From the NCBI GenBank assembly GCA_003260355.1, contig MPSQ01000003.1, forward strand, positions 46,539 through 110,538: a stretch of 64,000 bases of DNA, in the 5' to 3' direction. Positions 20,009 through 29,134 of the stretch are shown in pieces. Under the pieces are notes generated by a model, which did not search any database, was not told where the DNA came from, and saw only the letters and a program-made list of their open reading frames with translations. Every line of letters begins with the position of its first letter. The stretch's first letter is position 1. The position numbers and the translations under genes are program-made. This stretch comes from SR1 bacterium human oral taxon HOT-345 (GTDB lineage: Bacteria > Patescibacteriota > Gracilibacteria > Absconditabacterales > Absconditicoccaceae).

Positions 20009-20542
20009 TTAGCTGAAAGACAATGTAGGATAATCCTTGATATTTATTCCATATCTTTTATATACCTCTGTGGTATTTTCTGAGGTAACTTCTCCACTTA
20101 CTGACAGCTTTCTTAGAACTTCGACAACAGCCTCTTTATTCGGTCATTCAATCTCTAAATATGCAGGAATAAGTGGTCGACTATCAACCTCCAAATTACA
20201 ATCTCCCAGAATAAAAGATTCACGTACATTCTCTTGATAACTTTTTGCACGATAATCTAATTGCTCAAGAAGAGTGTTCATCTGGTCAAAATCCTCTACT
20301 CCAACTTCTCGTTCTTGTACTCCGTCAATCGCTTTTCTATCAACAATATGTTTTATTGTTAGGGTTGTGATCTTCCCATCTGTTCTAAGCCTCATCCGTT
20401 TTTCTGCTTGGGGTGGATTCATATCATATACATATCTACGAAAGTTTTTTTTCCCAACAAACACTGCTCCAAGTTCCTTTAACTGCTGCTTCACAGCCTC
20501 TACATCAATATTTAAAACTTTAGTTTCGTACTCTACAGCCAT
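20009..20542 (-). CDS. CYTH domain protein (class IV adenylyl cyclase-like)
   Basis: 177 aa. The ExExK signature is EYETK at residues 4-8. MRLRTDGKITTLTIKH and PAYLEIEGP complete the charged tunnel of CYTH phosphohydrolases/cyclases. The conserved Gly of LEIEG is the TGA at 20144. CYTH proteins act on triphosphates (thiamine triphosphate, tripolyphosphate) or make cAMP; the sequence does not decide. Single gene; a TCTGATTTTTTT word lies ~25 bases upstream of the ATG. Confidence 0.85.
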
Positions 20543-20591
20543 TATTTCTTTTCTTAAAAAATAAAAAAATCAGATTAAATTATAATATCCG

Positions 20592-20960
20592 TTATATATC
20601 TAGTTTTTTGATTCTATATAATCATAAAGCAATTGCTCTTTTTAAATCGTCTCCAACTAATCAATCTAATGGTATATCAAAATTCTTCATGGAGAGACAT
20701 AGGTTCAATACCTCATCTGGTGATATTCTCAGGTATGAGGCTTCATGACCACATACATCTTTATGAGTACAATTTGAACATTTTTCTTACGTTCTATCTC
20801 ATTTAAGAGATTGAACTAAATCTCTATGCATTGTAGATTGAAGTTATTGAATATGTAAACTCTCCAATTCATTTTTTGTTACATACAGCCTACCAGAACT
20901 TAATTCATCGCATTCTATTCTACCTGAGTTAAAACCATCTCTTGCGAGGTTGTATCTTTT
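20592..20960 (-). pseudogene. Decayed gene with a Cys motif, two in-frame TAA
   Basis: One minus-strand frame reads RYNLARDGFNSGRIECDELS, TAA, LQSTMHRDLVQSLKGDRT, TAA, EKCSNCTHKDVCGHEASYLR and on to IALGLYRIKKLDI. The sense is continuous across both TAA, with a zinc-like CxxC...CxH motif, and there is no start codon. I read it as a recently inactivated gene. Family not recognised. Confidence 0.5.
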
Positions 20961-21039
20961 TTAATGTGTTTTTCAAGGAGAATCAAATCAATCTTTTACA
21001 ACTAATCAAAAAAGTTTCCTCTTTTAGAGACAATTCCCA

Positions 21040-21095
21040 TGGGGTAGCTGGGGATCGAACCCAGGACCACTCCCGCTTGAGCGGGATTGCTCTAC
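21040..21095 (-). other. tRNA 3'-half copy (unit 2, downstream)
   Basis: The last ~28 bases (GGTCCTGGGTTCGATCCCCA then GCTACCCC) are identical to tRNA-Lys. The anticodon arm is replaced by TCCCGC-TCAA-GCGGGA, which leaves no 7-base anticodon loop, and the acceptor 5' strand is missing. Not a functional tRNA. Confidence 0.7.
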
Positions 21096-21313
21096 AACCA
21101 CCTCTCTACATGTCCGCTTCTTTTTATTTTTCTTTCTAAAATAATAGCTTCTGTTTTAGAAGCGCAAGGGGTTACTTTTACCAACTCCCATGCTCCTATT
21201 TCTCTAGTTGTTTTTGTTTGTCCTCTCTTGTGTTCCTCTAGCCTTCCCTGCAAATTTCCAGTATATCCTACATAATACCTTTTCCCTTTTAAGATATAGA
21301 CTACAAACTCCAT
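21092..21313 (-). CDS. GIY-YIG nuclease (copy 2)
   Basis: 73 aa. MEFVVYILKGKRYYVGYTGN is the GIY-YIG core; the catalytic Arg lies in LQGRLEEH and the metal-binding Glu in KTEAIILERKIK. This single-domain, UvrC-N-terminal-like form is common in CPR genomes. Stop codon TAG lies inside the tRNA 3'-half copy. Differs from copy 1 essentially at residue 2 only (Glu versus Lys). May be a homing-type nuclease of a tRNA-linked element. Confidence 0.9.
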   Translation of the reverse strand: MEFVVYILKGKRYYVGYTGNLQGRLEEHKRGQTKTTREIGAWELVKVTPCASKTEAIILERKIKRSGHVERWL

Positions 21314-21367
21314 CTCTTCAAAAAATATTTAAATCAAAAAAGTTTCCTTTTTCAGAGATAATTCCCA

Positions 21368-21423
21368 TGGGGTAGCTGGGGATCGAACCCAGGACCACTC
21401 CCGCTTGAGCGGGATTGCTCTAC
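21368..21423 (-). other. tRNA 3'-half copy (unit 1, next to tRNA-Lys)
   Basis: Identical in layout to the copy at 21040: intact T-arm and acceptor 3' strand of tRNA-Lys, altered anticodon stem-loop, no 5' half. Confidence 0.7.
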
Positions 21424-21641
21424 AACCACCTCTCTACATGTCCGCTTCTTTTTATTTTTCTTTCTAAAATAATAGCTTCTGTTTTAGAAGCGCAAGGGGT
21501 TACTTTTACCAACTCCCATGCTCCTATTTCTCTAGTTGTTTTTGTTTGTCCTCTCTTGTGTTCCTCTAGCCTTCCCTGCAAATTTCCAGTATATCCTACA
21601 TAATACCTTTTCCCTTTTAAGATATAGACTACGAACTTCAT
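21420..21641 (-). CDS. GIY-YIG nuclease (copy 1)
   Basis: 73 aa, MKFVVYILKGKRYYVGYTGN onward, otherwise identical to copy 2. It begins ~55 bases after the 3' end of tRNA-Lys, in the same direction, so transcription from the tRNA promoter can reach it. Catalytic Arg and Glu are intact, so it is probably active. Confidence 0.9.
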   Translation of the reverse strand: MKFVVYILKGKRYYVGYTGNLQGRLEEHKRGQTKTTREIGAWELVKVTPCASKTEAIILERKIKRSGHVERWL

Positions 21642-21695
21642 TTATTCAAAAAATATTTAAATCAAAAAAGTTTCCTTTTTCAGAGATAATTCTCA

Positions 21696-21768
21696 TGGGG
21701 TAGCTGGGGATCGAACCCAGGACCACCAGCTTAAAAGGCTGTTGCTCTACCGACTGAGCTACTACCCC
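21696..21768 (-). tRNA. tRNA-Lys(TTT)
   Basis: 73-base cloverleaf: GGGGTAG/CTACCCC acceptor, GCTC D-stem, anticodon loop CTTTTAA (TTT), CTGGG-TTCGATC-CCCAG T-arm, A73, no encoded CCA. Confidence 0.95.
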
Positions 21769-21811
21769 ACACTGAGAAATATCCACTAAGGAAACTTTTT
21801 ATCACGAGAGA

Positions 21812-21839
21812 ACTATAGTTTTTTCCCTCACATTTTCAA
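21812..21839 (-). promoter_or_regulatory. Promoter of tRNA-Lys
   Basis: Minus strand TTGAAA, 16-base spacer, TATAGT, about 40 bases before the tRNA. Confidence 0.5.
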
Positions 21840-21859
21840 GTAAATATACAAGAAAACTC

Positions 21860-22048
21860 CTACATAAATCCTTTAAACTTTTTGTAAAGTCTAGAGTTAA
21901 TCTTTACCTTAATCTGACTTCCATCATCAAGTTTAATCCATTTATTGATGAGATTTACCTTAAACTGTCTCTTCCCTGCTCTCATAGAGTGAGATCTTGT
22001 CTGTCCAGATTGAGATTTTCTCCCTGTAAAATAACATATTCTAGCCAT
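21860..22048 (-). CDS. rpmB: 50S ribosomal protein L28
   Basis: 62 aa: MARICYFTGRKSQSGQTRSH, KRQFKVNLINKWI. Short bL28, last gene of the ribosomal cluster on this strand. Confidence 0.93.
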   Translation of the reverse strand: MARICYFTGRKSQSGQTRSHSMRAGKRQFKVNLINKWIKLDDGSQIKVKINSRLYKKFKGFM

Positions 22049-22082
22049 GATTTATACCAATACAATAAAGATAAAATGTTTA

Positions 22083-22685
22083 CTATGCAGCAGCTGGAGT
22101 AGCCTCTGGTGTTGCAGCTTCATCTGAAGCTTCTTCTTCATCAGCAAGTTCAACAACGGTCACTACTGGCTGATCTCCATCATCAAGAACTTTTACCTTG
22201 CTTGAAACCTTCAAATCCTTTACAAAGATTACGTCGTTTATTGATTCGATCGTTGCTACATCAATCTCAATATTATGAGGAAGGTCTTGAGGGAAGGCTT
22301 CTACTTCTACAATATCTTTTACAAGCTGAACCTTTCCTTCATTCAGTTTTTCAACTTTTGATTCACCAACGAGCACTACAGGAACAGACGCAGATACCTT
22401 TTCATTCCTATTTACTGCCAAGAAATCTATAGTAAGTACTTCATCAGATACCGGATCCAACTGCATATCTTGCAAAAGCACAAGCTGCTCTATCGCCCCA
22501 GTAAGTTCAATAGGCGTAGAGAATCCAGCTTCTCTATATACTCTGATAAAATCATTCTTTAGACAAGTCAAGAGCACAGGATTTTCTAAGCTCTTTCCAT
22601 ATACGATAGCAGGAAGCTGCCCCTCTTTTCTCAAGTTTTTCACTTTTTTCCCAGTTGCAGTACGAACCTGAACAGTAAGTTTCAT
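22083..22685 (-). CDS. rplY: 50S ribosomal protein L25/Ctc
   Basis: 200 aa. MKLTVQVRTATGKKVKNLRK, GQLPAIVYGK, then a CTC-type C-terminal beta domain (DLPHNIEIDVATIESINDVI) and an acidic/alanine tail. bL25 binds 5S rRNA. The frame is open to 22700, but the ATG at 22685 gives the family N-terminus. Confidence 0.93.
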   Translation of the reverse strand: MKLTVQVRTATGKKVKNLRKEGQLPAIVYGKSLENPVLLTCLKNDFIRVYREAGFSTPIELTGAIEQLVLLQDMQLDPVSDEVLTIDFLAVNRNEKVSASVPVVLVGESKVEKLNEGKVQLVKDIVEVEAFPQDLPHNIEIDVATIESINDVIFVKDLKVSSKVKVLDDGDQPVVTVVELADEEEASDEAATPEATPAAA

Positions 22686-22712
22686 AATAGCATACAACAA
22701 AATTTAAAAAAA

Positions 22713-23093
22713 TTATTTCAACAAATCTGATTCTCTCCTCTCAGCAGCAATCTTACTCTTCATTCTCGCTGCCTTTCCAACTTTTTCTCTAATATAGTAG
22801 AGCTTAGACTTTCTTACCTTGTATTCATCAATAAGAATAACTTTCTCAAACTTAGGAAAAGAAAGAGGATAAACCTTTTCAATTGTTTGCCCTGCAGCAA
22901 GTCCTCTGATTGTAAAGCTTCCATCAGCTGATCCTGGTTTTCTCACCTTGATGATCAAGCCCTTAAACTTCCAGATTCTCTCTGTAGAACCTTCTCCCAC
23001 TCTTTCGTGAAGCTCAACTTGCATTCCTGTTTTTACAGGCAAGATTTTATATCCATTCGCATCAGAAAGATACTTTATCATTTCGTGATTCAT
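22713..23093 (-). CDS. rplS: 50S ribosomal protein L19
   Basis: 126 aa: VELHERVGEGSTERIWKFKG, SFTIRGLAAGQTIEKVYPL, RKSKLYYIREKVGKAARMK. Full length. Confidence 0.95.
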   Translation of the reverse strand: MNHEMIKYLSDANGYKILPVKTGMQVELHERVGEGSTERIWKFKGLIIKVRKPGSADGSFTIRGLAAGQTIEKVYPLSFPKFEKVILIDEYKVRKSKLYYIREKVGKAARMKSKIAAERRESDLLK

Positions 23094-23118
23094 TATTTAG
23101 CATATTTCAAGAATAAAA

Positions 23119-23265
23119 CTACTTGCTTCCTTTGCTATTCATTACTTTAGCTTTCCATTTTCTCTGTTGCTCAAGCATTCTTCTTACATCCATAATCACC
23201 ACTTTTTCAACTCTTGTAAGTGCTTTATTGAGCTTTCTCTTTGCATTTGTCTTTAATCTTGCCAT
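23119..23265 (-). CDS. Small basic protein in the ribosomal cluster
   Basis: 48 aa, MARLKTNAKRKLNKALTRVE...QQRKWKAKVMNSKGSK, about one third Lys/Arg. It starts 4 bases after the preceding stop and ends 25 bases before rplS. Size, charge and position suggest a ribosome-associated protein, but I cannot match it to a named family. Confidence 0.55.
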   Translation of the reverse strand: MARLKTNAKRKLNKALTRVEKVVIMDVRRMLEQQRKWKAKVMNSKGSK

Positions 23266-23269
23266 GAGA

Positions 23270-23536
23270 TTATGATAATTTAGATGATAAATGAGCGAGT
23301 CCTTTTGATTCAAGAACTTCTTTGATCTTCTGCTGAGTAATTCCATATTTCTTAAGTTTCGCTTCAGCCTTTACTTTAGCATTCTTGATCCAAGCAGTCA
23401 ACCCCTCTTTTTCTTCTCTCTTCAAAAGGGTAACATAGCTTTCTACTGCTTTTTCATTTTTACAACCCGTCTTTGGTCTGTGCAAATTCAATGCCTTTAG
23501 AAAGTGCTTAATTTTTCTTCCGTTCGTATCTCACAT
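23270..23536 (-). CDS. Unknown 88-aa basic protein between rpsG and rplS
   Basis: MGDTNGRKIKHFLKALNLHR start, with TGA as the second codon (Gly). Predominantly helical and Lys-rich (WIKNAKVKAEAKLKKYGITQ). Tightly linked to the 48-aa gene downstream. Either a divergent ribosomal protein or a lineage-specific accessory. Not recognised. Confidence 0.55.
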
Positions 23537-23595
23537 TAGAAACAACAATCAAAAAATAAATTCAGATTTTTCTCTCTTTTTTATAGATTGAAAAA

Positions 23596-24051
23596 CTAGT
23601 TAATATATTTAGCCATATAAGCGAATGCCTTATTAGCTTCAGCCATCTTGTGAGCTTCTTCCTTCTTCTTTACCGCAGCTCCTTGATTAGAATATGCAGC
23701 GAGGATTTCCTCAGCAAGTCTCTTGTACATCGGCTTTCCACTCTTTCCTCTCGCAGCATCAAGAATCCATTTTGTAGCAAAAAAGAATCTCTTGTCAGCT
23801 TTTACCTCTACTGGAACCTGATATACTGCACCTCCAATTCTCTTTGACTTGATCATCGTCACAGGAGAAGCATTTTCAATAGCAGTTCTCACTACTACAG
23901 TAGGGTTCATATGTCCGCTTGCTTTAATATCTCTGAGGGTGTCCGCATAAATTTTCTTTGCAACACTTTTCTTCCCATGCTTCATGATGAAGTTGATCAA
24001 CTTTTCTTCGTAATCAAAGGTGTCCAAAGTCTTATTTTTAATCACTGCCAT
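23596..24051 (-). CDS. rpsG: 30S ribosomal protein S7
   Basis: 151 aa: LINFIMKHGKKSVAKKIYAD, NASPVTMIKSKRIGGAVYQVP, KWILDAARGKSGKPMYKRLA. It ends AYMAKYIN, the divergent tail. It nucleates the 30S head. Follows rpsL as in the str operon; fusA and tuf are not next to it here. Confidence 0.97.
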   Translation of the reverse strand: MAVIKNKTLDTFDYEEKLINFIMKHGKKSVAKKIYADTLRDIKASGHMNPTVVVRTAIENASPVTMIKSKRIGGAVYQVPVEVKADKRFFFATKWILDAARGKSGKPMYKRLAEEILAAYSNQGAAVKKKEEAHKMAEANKAFAYMAKYIN

Positions 24052-24078
24052 CTTAGAACTAACAAAAACAAATTAAAA

Positions 24079-24501
24079 TTATTTACCAGCCTTAGGTCTC
24101 TTTGCTCCATAGCGAGATCTACTCTGCTTTCTATTTGCTACTGCATTTGCATCGTATTTTCCTCTCACGATATGGTATCTCACACCTGGCAGATCCTTCA
24201 CCCTTCCTCCTCTTACAAGCACAACACTATGCTCTTGAAGTGAGTGAGCCTCTCCTGGAATATATGCCAATATTTCTGCACCATTAGAAAGCCTTACCTT
24301 TGCAAACTTTCTCTGAGCTGAATTTGGTTTCTTTGGTCCCATTACTGATACCTTAAGACATACCCCTCTCTTGAATGGAGCAGGCTGTGCAACCTTTTTG
24401 TTTCCTTGAAGCTTGTTTACTCCAAACTGAAGGACAGGTGCCTTTGACTTAAAGGTTTTCTTTACTCTTCCTTTTTTAATAAGTTGATTAATCGTTGGCA
24501 T
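24079..24501 (-). CDS. rpsL: 30S ribosomal protein S12
   Basis: 140 aa, [59 protein letters not shown]. Both loop lysines tied to streptomycin response in other bacteria ([15 protein letters not shown]) are the wild-type residues. An ~80-base AT-rich leader carries an AAAAATCTGA word. Confidence 0.97.
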   Translation of the reverse strand: MPTINQLIKKGRVKKTFKSKAPVLQFGVNKLQGNKKVAQPAPFKRGVCLKVSVMGPKKPNSAQRKFAKVRLSNGAEILAYIPGEAHSLQEHSVVLVRGGRVKDLPGVRYHIVRGKYDANAVANRKQSRSRYGAKRPKAGK

Positions 24502-24923
24502 TTGATATTTCCAGAAATCTAAAGATAAATAGTAAATGCAATGACAGAATATATACAAAACTCCTCACCAAAATCAAGAGAAAAATCAAAAAATCTGATT
24601 TCATTTGTTCGTGTCTAGTATTATTACGAGATTTTTGGATGAGAAAAACGAAAGGAAGCCTGATTTTTGATGATTTAAAATCAGGAAATGAGTTGTAAAA
24701 AGCTTTTTAATGAAGTGTTGATTGCGTCTTAATGAGGGAAGAAGAGAAGAAAGCGTTTTAGTGGCGTTTTAGTGGCTTTTTAGTTTGGGAGCACGAGAAA
24801 AGAGAGCTGACTTCCTACGACTTTCGGACTACAGTCTCTCCTTGCGAGGAGGTAAAGAAGAATCTAAGACATCGGCTTCCCCCACACAAGGAAACAAGCC
24901 CCTCTTCTTCGTGAAACCTCTAC
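24502..24923. other. Gene-poor stretch upstream of rpsL
   Basis: Contains the rpsL leader, near-repeats of GCGTTTTAGTGGC around 24755-24785 and a CTTGCGAGGAGG word near 24842. No credible gene on either strand; long open frames here run into the repeat array. Confidence 0.4.
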
Positions 24924-25057
24924 AAAAAACGACGTTTTGGGACGAGCGGCCCCCTCCGCTTCAAGAAAAACGACGTTTTGGGACGAGCGGACCCCTCCGC
25001 TTCAAGAAAAATGACGTTTTGAGACGAGCGGACCCCTCCGCTTCATGAAAAATGACG
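24924..25057. repeat. Three tandem 41-bp double-palindrome units plus a partial
   Basis: Unit layout: AAAACG-A-CGTTTT palindrome, GGGACG spacer, AGCGGA-CCCC-TCCGCT hairpin, TCAAG. Units start near 24924, 24966 and 25007, and a truncated one ends at 25057. Inverse orientation of the pair at 3691-3778. Confidence 0.85.
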
Positions 25058-25162
25058 ATTCCCTGTATTTGGCAGATGATGCTGGGGCTCAATTAAGGAT
25101 TTTCTCCATTTATTTGCGGAGGTAAACCGTTTGTTGAGGATCAGACTTTAAAACTTTTTTCT

Positions 25163-25197
25163 TTGGATAAAAAAAAGAGCACCCGTGATGGAGCTCT
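25163..25197 (-). terminator. Terminator of the gene at 25219
   Basis: Minus strand GAGC...GCTC hairpin followed by eight T. Confidence 0.45.
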
Positions 25198-25218
25198 CTC
25201 TTTGCTAAGGATAAAAGG

Positions 25219-26007
25219 CTAGTCTTCTAAGTTCACATACTCGACCTCAAGATTTGAAGGCTGAGCACTGTCTAGGGCGGCAAGTCCCGTCTTTAAACGG
25301 GTCGTCCCACTAGCAGCGAAGGTAATAATATCACAGTTTCCGCTCTTTGCCTTCATCTCCTCGGTAATCACCGCACTGTTGTAGAGCTGGATACAAAAGT
25401 CGCCTTCATATTTTTTCTTCCGAACGGCACTCACATAGTCTTGGGCAAGGAATCAATAATCGATCTTATCATAGGCAGCGATTTCTCTTGGATTTGGATT
25501 GAGAAGCTCCATTCCTCTCAAGACGAACTTTGCATTTGTGAAGGTAAGTCTGATTCCTGCCTTTTGTGCTGGAGCGACATCAAGATTAACATCATTTCCT
25601 AGCGTAGCATCTATTCCTAGCTTCATTCCAGGAGCAAGCGTAAAGGTTTTCTCGTCTCCCTCGTCATCTTGGAAGGGAGCTGGCTTTAGGGCGTGGGCTT
25701 CAGGACCATTTTGGTTGTCTAATCCGATGAGTTGAATGAAAAAACTGTCTCTTGCTCCGAAAAGGAATCTTCCCCCATCTTTTAAATCTTGTTTAACCCC
25801 GATCGCGTGAAGCACTCCGACTAAAACGAAAAAAGCTCCAACAAGCATCGTGATTCCCAAGAAAAATCGCCTGATTCCTCTCAGAATTTTGGATTTTTTC
25901 TGGAGGCAAGCGGTGATGATGCAAACGATGACCGTCATCACAATTGCTCACGCAAATAACTCTAAGAGAAGGCTGATTACCATCTCTCCTGCTGATTGAA
26001 CTCCCAT
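25219..26007 (-). CDS. Unknown membrane protein, two N-terminal helices
   Basis: 262 aa. Transmembrane segments MVISLLLELFAGAIVMTVIV and GITMLVGAFFVLVGVLHAIG. The outer ~180 residues include DDEGDEKTFTLAPGMKLGID and end in an acidic tail. TGA codons at 25942 and 25453 are Gly. Monocistronic. No family recognised. Confidence 0.65.
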
Positions 26008-26436
26008 GTTTATCGTTTAAAAGATAAAAAGCTGACTTGCTTTTAGCTTTTTTGATAGAGAAATCAAGGTTTTTGGAGGCATTCTGATTGCCGAGCTGGA
26101 GTCTACTTTTGGAATTTACTCAAATCGTCGTTTTGGGGCAGGCGACGAAAGGCTTTTCACTTCTCATGCTGCGGCAGAGAAGGGGAATTCCTTTGCGGAT
26201 CGTTGCGGGCGAATGGAATAAAGGCAAGCTCCTCCAGATCAAAGCCCAGTGGTTTTATCGCTATCGTAATGCTGAGGTTTGCAAGGCTCGCTAGAAGGGC
26301 AAGAGGGTTCTTTTCAGGTTAGAGAGGGAATAAGAGCCTAATGGCATAATTAGATTTTTTTCTTTTTTGAGCAAGTAAAAAAAAGCTGACCGAAGAGCAC
26401 GATCAGGATTTTTTTTTGTTGTTTTCAGAAGAAAGG
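26008..26436. other. Intergenic stretch with one doubtful plus-strand frame
   Basis: A 69-codon frame at about 26085-26294 (PSWSLLLEFTQIVVLGQATK...) has no ATG and resembles nothing. The sequence CGTCGTTTTGGGGCAGGCGA at 26118 resembles part of the 41-bp repeat. A hairpin CTGACCG...CGATCAG flanked by A and T runs at 26375-26420 looks like a bidirectional terminator. Confidence 0.35.
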
Positions 26437-26853
26437 TTATGCCTCTGGATTGTATTTTACTTCTTCTGAGAAAGCAAGGATTGGACAAAAAATAAATGGT
26501 AGAAACCAAAGCCCCACAGCAAACATATCAGTTTTCCCGAACTTCTTGGAGATTTTGAACTGAGCAACGATTGCTAAGACTCCAGCCACCGGAGGAAGAA
26601 GGAGTCGCCGTGTCCATTCTGGTTTTCCCGCAAGCTTGAACATCAAGTAAATGTTGTAGATCGGGATCAATGCTCCTCGTCCTGGGAGTTCCGCCTTTTC
26701 GAAGATTCTCCATCGAGAAACGATCATAAGCGCACCAATCAACACTGTGAAAATAATGAAAACGGTTCCTATTGCTGCTAGTGCACCTCCTATAGCTCCT
26801 GCTCCAAGAGATGCCATTTCTGGGTTTTGAGCCATAATTCCTGTTAGATCCAT
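26437..26853 (-). CDS. DUF5684 family membrane protein
   Basis: 138 aa. Hydrophobic helices with the family pattern WWRIFEKAELPGWGALIPIYN, LAGKPEWTWWLLLPP, KKFGKTDMFAVGLWFLPFIF and FCPILAFSE. Four of the tryptophans are CGA or CGG codons (for example 26677-26679 in PGW and 26605-26610 in TWW), at sites normally Trp in this family. This makes it one of the best witnesses of the altered code. Family function unknown; relatives often neighbour signal peptidases. Confidence 0.85.
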   Translation of the reverse strand: MDLTGIMAQNPEMASLGAGAIGGALAAIGTVFIIFTVLIGALMIVSRWRIFEKAELPGRGALIPIYNIYLMFKLAGKPEWTRRLLLPPVAGVLAIVAQFKISKKFGKTDMFAVGLWFLPFIFCPILAFSEEVKYNPEA

Positions 26854-27006
26854 ATTTTATAGTATAAAAAGGTAAAAAAATTGATTCCTTCCACTTTTCA
26901 GGAGAAAGTAGAGGCTCATTCGTTTTTGAACTATAGTGAATTTTAAACGGAATGCAAGGCTTTTTAGAAGTTAGAAGAAGGAATTACAGCAAGGTAAAGG
27001 GTGGCC

Positions 27007-27975
27007 CTAGGGAAGGAAAAAACGGCTTACCATAGCGATAACATACAAGAGGAGCATTGCTGAGCCTGCCACTCTACCTATTTGTCCCTTCCTTGCACCT
27101 CGGGTAGCTCCAAAGATAAAAATGAGGAGCGTGGCAACAATCAAGAGAATAAGGTCATTATTGGTGCCCGGCAAAGCAGGGATTGGAGCGATTACTGCGC
27201 TCACCCCAAGGATAAATAAAATATTGAAAACGTTTGAACCAATAACATTTCCGAGTGCGATATCTGCGTTTTTTCTATAAGCGGCGAGGATAGAAGTTGC
27301 CAGCTCTGGGAGAGAAGTTCCTACTGCGATGATTGTCAAGCCGATGAGTCTCTCTGAAAGTCAGAAGCTCGTAGCGATAGCAATTGCTCCGTTAACGATT
27401 CGTTCTCCACCAAAAAGGAGTCCAACCAACCCGAGTCCGATCCAAAGTAAGGATTTTCGCAAGGGGGAAATGGCGATTGTGCTTTCTGTGTCAGGATTTT
27501 CTCTTTTGGCTGTCGCGAAAAGGTAATACACGAAGAACAGCAAGAGTAGGATCAAGATGATTCCTTCACTCCTGGAGACTCGTGAAGTAGCTGCTCCGTC
27601 GATCCGAGCGTCATTGATAAAGATCGCAAAGACCAGCGTAGCAGCTAAGCAAATCACCACTTCCCTAGAAAGAAATTTCTTTTGGACAGTGATCGGGGTG
27701 ATGACTGCAGCGGCTCCGAGGATGAGCAGGATATTAGCGATATTACTTCCCAAGACATTTCCGATGGTGATTCCTGTCGCTCCTTGAAGGCTGGAAGTCA
27801 CATTAACCACCAGCTCTGGAGCTGAGGTTCCGAATGCAACGATCGTCAATCCGATAACCATATCAGAGATACCGCATTTTTTTGCCAAGGAAGAAGCTCC
27901 CTCAACAAGCATATCTGCACCTTTGATAAGAAAAACAAATCCAAGGATAAAAAGAAGTCCTATTCATCGTGACAT
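27007..27975 (-). CDS. Calcium/sodium antiporter, CaCA family (YrbG-like)
   Basis: 322 aa with two homologous halves, each carrying the alpha-repeat signature: VAFGTSAPELVVN near residue 50 and AVGTSLPELATS near residue 220. GNVLGSNIANILLILG and GNVIGSNVFNILFILG follow each. About ten transmembrane helices. Exchanges Ca2+ (or another cation) for Na+ or H+ at the cytoplasmic membrane. The half-joining Gly is TGA (27361). Start MSWGIGLLFILGF uses CGA=Trp and TGA=Gly at codons 3 and 4. Confidence 0.93.
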
Positions 27976-28011
27976 CGACAGTCTTTTGAACAAAAAAATA
28001 AAAAATCAGAA

Positions 28012-29025
28012 TTAATTTTCAGCAGATCTTTTGACTCTATTCATAATCGCGAATCCTAGCCCATTTTCTGTCAATCTCTGAATAAAGACCGTTTGTATTC
28101 CTGCTTTTTCGCAGTCGTGATAGAGCTGGAAAAGGGTATGTGCACAGCTTGCGAGGTTGGATTCACTTCCTCGTTGGAGTTTTGTGAGGAATGGAGTATG
28201 AGGATCGAGAGAGTGGAAGTTTTCACGCTCAAATCGCTCTGTCGTGGCAATGACTGCCGTCGGCACATCAAAAGATGTAGGAAGCTCGGTTTTGTGATCA
28301 ATGATGGTGATTTTACCGGGGATACTATAGTGTCTAAATCTGGTTCCTGGGGAAAGGTTTTTGTCTTTGCTGGTATATTCCACGGAAACTGGTTGCCCCT
28401 CAAAAAAAGCTTCAAGATCCTCTTTGGTAATGAAACCCGGTCTCAAGATTCAGATTTTTCCCTGATTATTTTCTTCGTCCACCTTGATAACTGTCGACTC
28501 TATCCCGTAATTTGAGTCTCCACCGTCAATAATGAGGGGAATTTTGCCTCCCACGTTGTCCATCACCATTGGGGCAGAAGTCGGGCTAGGTTTGCCGGAA
28601 ATGTTTGCACTCGGAGCTGCGATTGGCAATGCTACCGCTTTGAGAAAGTTGTTGGCGATTTGGTTGGACGGCATTCTGATCCCTACGAAGGGATTTTGAG
28701 TCACCACTTCGGGGATTCCTGGTTTTTTTTTGAGCAGGAGGGTAACTGGTCCAGGGAAAAGCTTGTCAATAATTTGCTGCTGGAAGGAATTTTCCACGAT
28801 TGCGAGGTCTGCGATCTGGCTTTTCTCGCCAATATGGACGATCAGAGGATTGCTGCTCGGTCTGCCTTTTACTGTAAAGATCTTCTGCACTGCGTCGCTA
28901 TCAAGAGCGTTTGCACCGAGCCCATAAATCGTTTCTGTCGGGAAGGCAACCAGCTCTCAGGATTGAATCAGGTTTTTTGCCTGTTGGTAGAGCTCTGGAC
29001 TTGGTTTGGAGATAAGCGTTTGCAT
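28012..29025 (-). CDS. Threonylcarbamoyl-AMP synthase (Sua5/YrdC)
   Basis: 337 aa. YrdC domain: GELVAFPTETIYGLGANALD, KGRPSSNPLIVHI, FPGPVTLLLKK, VGIRMPSN, ALPIAAPSANISGKPSPT, IESTVIKVD and ILRPGFI. It then has the Sua5-type C-terminal extension (SPGTRFRHYSIPGKITII). Makes the TC-AMP intermediate for t6A at tRNA position 37. Glycines at the start of the domain and in KIGILRPG are TGA codons. Long Sua5 form rather than short TsaC. The tRNA-His gene lies just upstream on the same strand. Confidence 0.95.
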
Positions 29026-29134
29026 AACAGAAGAGAATGATAAATCGGCAAGAGTGTATATGTTTGGTACAAGATAGCAAGAGAATTTTACTACAAAACA
29101 AAAAAGCAGCTCGTATGCTACCTTATTTTTTAGA

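Larger units (their letters stand above)
21013..21668 (-). repeat. Two tandem 328-bp units: GIY-YIG gene plus tRNA 3' half
   Basis: Units at about 21013-21340 and 21341-21668 are almost identical, with a period of 328. Each carries, on the minus strand, a GIY-YIG gene whose stop overlaps a copy of the tRNA-Lys 3' half, then the same 3' trailer. The authentic tRNA-Lys follows at 21696. Confidence 0.85.

Noticed and set aside
21040..21095. Additional functional tRNA genes
   Set aside because: Only the 3' half matches; the acceptor 5' strand and a 7-base anticodon loop are missing.
24785..25048. An 87-codon plus-strand frame
   Set aside because: It is produced by the 41-bp palindromic repeats and has repeat-derived composition.
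26085..26294. A 69-codon plus-strand gene
   Set aside because: No start codon, no homology, isolated between minus-strand genes; left as unassigned sequence.
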